Assembly (NCBI RefSeq): GCF_024679245.1
Contig: NC_090177.1
Coordinates: 25,420,632-25,484,631, forward strand
Direction: 5' to 3'
Length of the DNA stretch: 64,000 bases
From: Pseudorasbora parva
Taxonomy: Eukaryota > Chordata > Actinopteri > Cypriniformes > Gobionidae
Shown in pieces: positions 31,701 to 64,000 of the stretch. Numbering within the stretch: the first letter of the stretch is position 1; each line of letters starts with the position of its first letter. The notes beneath the pieces are model-generated. The model was not told where the DNA came from, did no database searches, and saw only the letters and a list, made by a program, of their open reading frames with translations. The position numbers and the translations under genes were made by a program.

Positions 31701-33255
31701 GCCTAAGTGCTGAATTGAGCATTTATGTAATGAAAAGCAGCGCTCACACTATGTCTTCACCTCACTGCCGCTGTCAGAGCTCAATATCATCTTTTGCATA
31801 TATAGATTATAGGTTTAGCATACAGATTAGCACAGTACACTAGCACACATTAGCACAGTTCTCTACAAACACAGCAATGCTTTAAAATAGAATTGTCTGT
31901 TAAATGGTAATAAGATTAGCCTTTGGTTTAATTCCACTTGCTGCCATTGTTAACCGTCTGTTTTGGTCTGCTATATGCGTTCATTGCGTTGACCCTGGGA
32001 AACTTGAGGAGGGTTGTAAACCGCTCAACACTTTTTACTCCTAAGACACATTTCTGTTTCAATAGCCTGCAATGCTGCCCTTATCCCTATAAATCCTAAG
32101 CTTTAGATTCTATCTAGGGAGGGATGGGCAAGTTGGTAGGTTGTTTACAGCTGCAGTTTACAGAAGTAAAGGAAGACATCTCGATCTCTATTGTGTATTA
32201 TTCATATATTTGAATATAGAAAACTGATATCAAAACAATAACCTCCTGCTTCTTTAAATTGAATTTTGGCTCTTTGATTAAATAACTGCCAAAAACCTAA
32301 ACTTGCATCGTATTCATAAAAAATAAAAAAATTACAATGCTCATAAAAAATTTGAAATATTTAATGTGACAAATCAAGCATAATCCAGGCAAAGAGATAA
32401 ACTAAATAATTTTAAAGTTTGCTGATGTTTAACTTAATATATACAGTAAATATCTCATTTAAAATATATAAAAAGTTAGATTATACACACACACGTCAGC
32501 TGTAAAATTGAAATTAAATTTTATTTTGAGAATTTTTTGTGAAATTTGAATTTTTTTAATTTCACTTCAATTTAAATTTAAACCAGCTCTATCCTGTGTG
32601 GTGAGCAATAAATTACTCATAACATTATATTTTATTTTTACCAACTCTCATATATCAGATGAGCCAATAACTGATAAATAAATAAATGTAACCAAATTAA
32701 CATATTTATGCTATTCCAACTTTGATATAAGTAAAGGAATTCAGCAACTGTCAAATTTAACAATAAACTGACTGAGTATATTCAAAGATGCTCATATACC
32801 CAGTCCATTGGAATCTCACTTCGTTCTTTTGTTTCTTGGAGTAGCATCTGTAAACTGACTCCTACAGACACTGGATAGGGTCTGCCTGCTGTCCCATTGT
32901 CATAGCCATGTTTGAATGTCTTGTACTTACAGAGAAGAAAAACTGCAGCAGAACAACAACACACTCTCAATCTAGAGCCCACGTACGTCAAACGAATTAA
33001 TGAGCTCCACGAATGCTCTTTCAGCATTTTCCTAATAAAGCGCATTTTCTTGGTGTCTCTTGCCCACTGTAAAAGACTAAGACAGTGCATCAGCTGCACA
33101 GCATCACTGCCCCATTCCCCCTCCCCACGCTAGAGCTGAAAGCGCAGCTCTTACCTCCTGTCCAGGATCGCAGGCACTTGATCGAAGGGCAAAGACAGAG
33201 AGATAAACACACACAGTAACAGGGAAAAAAACAGGAAAAGCTTGTGTTTAGCCAT
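27732..33255 (-). CDS. atp6ap1l: ATP6AP1-like V-ATPase accessory protein (Ac45 family)
   Basis: Ac45-type proteins are luminal/membrane partners of the V-ATPase Vo sector in acidic organelles. Exons: 33255-33155, 30553-30513, 29653-29568, 29271-29030, 28661-28611, 28475-28232, 27968-27732; all phases match, giving 333 residues. Residues 1-22 are a signal peptide (hydrophobic run after MAKHK). About 23-86 is a short, poorly conserved pro-region. R87-T-K-R90 is a furin-type site. Residues 91-255 are the conserved luminal core (YAPATYSYHCQHVSSLQKYD, LLVPSS, FTDFQ) with several N-X-S/T sites. One membrane span lies at about 278-302 (PAILMGLITSLILLLVLAYA), then a 31-residue cytosolic tail. ATP6AP1 itself is about 470 residues, so a large N-terminal luminal domain is missing, as in ATP6AP1-like genes. 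Confidence 0.93.
28687..28772. repeat. (TA)n microsatellite
   Basis: About 86 bp of pure AT dinucleotide in atp6ap1l intron 4, just upstream of the 51-nt exon at 28661-28611. Confidence 0.97.
29419..29441. repeat. poly-C tract (C23), G23 in the atp6ap1l transcript
   Basis: 23 consecutive C on the plus strand in intron 3 of atp6ap1l, 126 bases beyond the 3' end of exon 3. Confidence 0.95.
29973..29996. repeat. poly-G tract (G24), C24 in the atp6ap1l transcript
   Basis: 24 consecutive G on the plus strand in intron 2 of atp6ap1l. See the paired C23 tract at 29419-29441 on the other side of exon 3. Confidence 0.95.
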
Positions 33256-33355
33256 TGAGACAATCTGACGAGACTGCCAGAGATGAGGTCTGCTTCATAA
33301 TCTGCTCTGAACGCACATCCCTAAACCTGGGCTCTCTGACGAGCGGCTGGCGCAG

Positions 33356-33362
33356 CCAATCA
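33356..33362 (+). promoter_or_regulatory. CCAAT box of the atp6ap1l promoter
   Basis: CCAATCA sits about 100 bases upstream of the atp6ap1l start codon in a local CpG-containing, GC-rich stretch (about 33330-33410). NF-Y sites of this kind work in both orientations. The role is inferred from position and motif. Confidence 0.4.
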
Positions 33363-33399
33363 GTGGGCAGGGGGGAGATTGTCGTGCGTCATTCGCCTC

Positions 33400-35900
33400 A
33401 CAGCCTTCATTCTTGCAGCCTTTCTCTCTCCCCACACCCTCTCTCTCTCTCTCTCACAAACACACACTCTTCTACCCCTCCCCTATCGTTTTTCTCTCTT
33501 CTGCACCCTCTGTCTCATACAAACATACAGTAGCTGCCGGCCAACCTCAAGCAAAGGGGTTTATGTGTTTCAACTCTAGTCCCAGGAGCCCAGTTTCATA
33601 ACCACTTGATATCTGGCACGGCTAAAAATTAGTTGAGAGTGTGATTTTGTTTCAATTAAAGGTCATGACAACTGACCTAGATTTACACTGAAAACTTTGA
33701 TAACCAACATGAATTAAATATAGTAGAAACCCCTTTGTCAATCTCCACAAGGCATAATAATCTCAAAGGGATAATTCACTCGATTTTTTTTTTTACTCAC
33801 CTCCATGTCGTTCCAAACCTGTAGGCCTATGACTTTTTTCTGTGCACAAAAGAAGTTTTAAATGTTTTTGTCTATAGAATGAACGTCATCATGGACCCCA
33901 TTGAACATGCTTTAAAAAAGCTAGAGATTTGTTCTATGTTTGTGGTCAACATCTTACAATCTAGATTTGTATTGTGTAAATGAATGCCAGCAGAGGGATT
34001 TTAGTGAGCCAAGTGGGTCATTTGCCTTGAATGTGCTTACAGTGAGATTGATAAGCAAAGTGACAACTGTCAGTCATCTTCATTGGGTAAGACAGAACTA
34101 TTTTAATGTCGCCTCCACACTGGCCTTAATACAGTGAAATGCAGCATAGACTAATGTGTTGTGCTGCTTATTCATAATGGAATAAGAAGGGCACGGAACA
34201 TGCTAATAGCTTCCTTTGTCTTTTAGACACTGCAGAACAAGCAAAACATGTTTTTTCAGTTCTAAAGATAAACTACTAACACATGAGGGGCCTATTTCAA
34301 GGCCAAATTTAGTTTGTCATTTAAGACGCCTAATGTTATTGCTAACTGATCTGGAAGCACCCAGGCTGTTATGTCCCCAGACACCCTTTATTATGGTTTT
34401 GCTTACACGAGGAGTCATTTTCAGGGCAAGGACGTTTACTGGACCACAGTGGCTGCAAATGAATCACACCCAGACTGTTCACACCCAGACAGACTAAGTA
34501 GGATCTCTCGGAAGGTAATTAAACTACAGGGCATCTACCAGCACCACATTAATCATACCATGCATCTAATTGTAATGATGTTGGGAAAATGTTGCCATCT
34601 TGTGGTGTGTATGTTCACAAATTCAACCTGTCAACTTTTATTAAATATCACAAGTGATGAATGCATACTTCATACTCGCTTATTCTTGACATCCACATCA
34701 GAACATGCAAAGCATCAAAGGTATCATAAATAATACATGGATAAAGAAAAAATGCTAATGTACAAATTTCAATCTAAAGCCTACCATATCATGTGCTATG
34801 AGAGTTTCTAAATGATCAACATGATCAAAACTGCTGAAAAACCTGTTACACAATCTAATACATGTTTTCTTAGTTCATATTCTTTTTAGCAAGTAAAAGG
34901 CCTTTTGGTATAATTGTAAAAATGTCCACCTTCAGGTTGTTATGCATGTGTCTTTTTACTGTATAAAAATCAAGAATAAGTTTGTTTTAAAATATTAATT
35001 ACTATTGTTGGTAATATTTTAAAATGGCCACTTACTGGACTGAAGCAACTTTATTATCTATATATAATTTTTGTAGAATAATTTTATATTATGTTAAAAT
35101 GTGTCACGCTCTCTCAGTCATTGCATTATATGTTTAGACCCCCCAATAAAAATATACAGAGCTTCGATCATAAAACGAAGCATTTTAATATCCTCTTAAT
35201 ACGATATATTGAAAGATATAGGGTGATGACTGATAGTTATATGCATTTTATTATGCAAATCTACTATAAAGATCTTATTGAGTTACATTATTAGCAACAG
35301 AATGGCATCTTAATTTTGCTAATATAAATGATACAAAACATAAAACACATATACAAACTTTTTGTAGGATTTAAGATTTTTTTCTAAAGGTTCAATAAAT
35401 TGTTCCATTAAAAAAAATCTAGCAAAAGATTTAATTTGTCAGGCTTTACAGGGTTAATATAGACGGTCTACATATAACTAGGAATGAAAATAATTAGTTC
35501 TATTTTTAAAAAAAAGAAGAACAATGTGAAACATAAAATAGAACATCTCAACATAGCCTATATTGAATCATTTTAGATGGCAAAACAGGTTTATTGTCAT
35601 TGTTTACTCAACCTCGTGGTGTTCCAATCCCGCATGGCATGACTTCTGAGAAACATAAAATGAGAAGTTAGGGTCTGACAGCCTAATTCATCCTTTGCAG
35701 TATTTTAACTGAATCTTTTTAGCCATACAATAAAAGTGAATGGCGACTGTATTTTGCTCAACATGTAGGCTATCCTAACTGATATACTTTTGCAACACAG
35801 AAAAGACAGTCATACAGGGTTGGAAAGACGTTTTATTTATTTATTTTGGTGAACTATACCTTTAAGAGATATCTCTCTGACCTTCCAATGTGCTTCTTGT
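33400..35900. other. intergenic region between divergent atp6ap1l and dnah12
   Basis: No gene is supported. It holds a pyrimidine-rich CT/CA stretch (about 33420-33475), a partial 'AATTCACTCG..CATGTCGTTCCAAACCTGTA' repeat end (about 33765-33825) and AT-rich sequence. Both flanking genes point outward, so their promoters share this interval. Confidence 0.55.
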
Positions 35901-35930
35901 GTTCGCTGATAACAAAGCACTTCCGATTGT

Positions 35931-35944
35931 GCACCCATGGTAAC
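35931..35944 (+). promoter_or_regulatory. RFX-type X-box upstream of dnah12
   Basis: GCACCCATGGTAAC matches the palindromic X-box (GTTGCCATGGYAAC) at 12 of 14 positions, including the full CCATGGTAAC core and right half. It lies about 310 bases before the dnah12 ATG. RFX2/RFX3 bind such sites in motile-cilium genes, including axonemal dyneins. Function here is inferred. Confidence 0.6.
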
Positions 35945-35971
35945 CCATCTGTTGACGGAAATTCCCCAATT

Positions 35972-35978
35972 GCAAACA
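35972..35978 (+). promoter_or_regulatory. forkhead-type site (GCAAACA) near the X-box
   Basis: GCAAACA fits the RYAAACA forkhead core and lies 28 bases after the X-box. FOXJ1 and RFX factors act together on motile-cilia genes. The motif is short, so chance occurrence is possible. Confidence 0.35.
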
Positions 35979-36252
35979 AACTTGTATCAGTTTGGATCAA
36001 GGATCTCAAAAAAATACCGTTAGGAGTAACTTAAGCTACGAATGACGTGTCAAAACTACGATAAACGGCAAAATGCGTAATCATCACATCAAAACCGATC
36101 TGTAATTAATTTAGGTATGAACTCAAAACTTTCCTTTAGAGTTTGTTTTACGTACTACCCTTGCAATACGAACGATTTTTAAAACACATTAATATATATT
36201 TAATATATATATTTAAACGGAACAAATATCTTAATTTCTTTCAGTCGCTGAA

Positions 36253-63596
<27,344 letters not shown>

Positions 63597-63772
63597 GTAA
63601 AGCACCTGAATTATCACCACAGTGTCCTTTCCACCACATTATTTATTGTTTTTAATAGCACTCTGGTGGAAATGTATCTCTCATTTATCTTTCTATGTCT
63701 AATTTCATAGCAAGCATTTTATTTGTCCTAAATCCATTTTAAATAATATGTCTCGTATTACATTGCAAGCAC

Positions 63773-64000
63773 TTCAAGGGTTAGTTCACCCAAAAATGAA
63801 ATTGATGTCATTAATGACTCACCCTAATGTCTTTCCACGCCCATAAGACCTCATCTTCGGAACAGAGTTTAAGATATTTTAGATTTAGTCCCAGAGCGTA
63901 TCCAAGTGTATGCACACTATAATGTCCATGTCCAGAAAGGTAATACAAACATCATAAAAGTAGTCCATATGTGACATCAGTTATTTAATTAGAATCTCTT
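63773..64000. mobile_element. left part of another AGGGTTAGTTCACCC element, cut by window end
   Basis: AAGGGTTAGTTCACCCAAAA is followed by the same series as at 43871-44525 (TTTAAGATATTTTAGATTTA, GTATGCACACT). The right end is beyond the window. Confidence 0.8.

Overview
The window is vertebrate genomic DNA and almost certainly comes from a teleost of the carp/zebrafish group (Cypriniformes). The genes have many short exons with GT-AG introns. The DNA is AT-rich and carries long (GT)n, (TA)n and (CT)n arrays. It is littered with repeats I associate with cyprinids: a 5S-rRNA-derived SINE, TTAA-flanked palindromic elements with ends like 'AGGGTTAGTTCACCC', and short elements with perfect terminal inverted repeats. 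Species cannot be called from the sequence alone.

Four protein-coding genes are supported. (1) Minus strand, 8714 to 2453: the 5' part of a filamin, closest to filamin-B from remembered family sequences. It has an actin-binding CH1-CH2 head, then repeats matching Ig3, Ig4 and Ig5, with Ig1 and Ig2 missing. Its ten exons join in phase to 544 codons and the gene continues past the window start. (2) Minus strand, 18457 to 12324: a short SLMAP-type coiled-coil protein of 372 or 376 residues, with two alternative terminal exons that each encode a tail anchor. No FHA-domain exons are seen. (3) Minus strand, 33255 to 27732: an ATP6AP1-like V-ATPase accessory protein of 333 residues with a signal peptide, a furin-type RTKR site, a luminal core and one membrane span. 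(4) Plus strand, 36253 to beyond 63596: axonemal inner-arm dynein heavy chain DNAH12. I could place 65 exons that join in phase to 3,555 codons without a stop. The last few hundred residues lie beyond the window.

Layout: 1-2.4 kb is repeats plus one doubtful orphan exon; 2.4-8.7 kb filamin; 8.8-12.3 kb transposon-derived spacer; 12.3-19 kb slmap; 19-27.5 kb a repeat-rich spacer with a 1.2 kb palindrome; 27.7-33.3 kb atp6ap1l; 33.3-36.2 kb the divergent atp6ap1l/dnah12 intergenic region, with an RFX-type X-box; 36.2-64 kb dnah12. The filamin-B, SLMAP, DNAH12 set matches the human 3p14.3 neighbourhood as I remember it, which supports orthology. The ATP6AP1-like gene is an addition relative to that memory.

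The genes are not a pathway. Filamin crosslinks actin, SLMAP is a membrane-anchored scaffold, ATP6AP1-like proteins assist the V-ATPase, and DNAH12 powers cilia. I found no sign of a wholly new system. The items most worth checking are the filamin lacking two Ig repeats, the SLMAP paralog with paired tail anchors and no FHA domain, and the C24/G23 tracts that could pair around an atp6ap1l exon.
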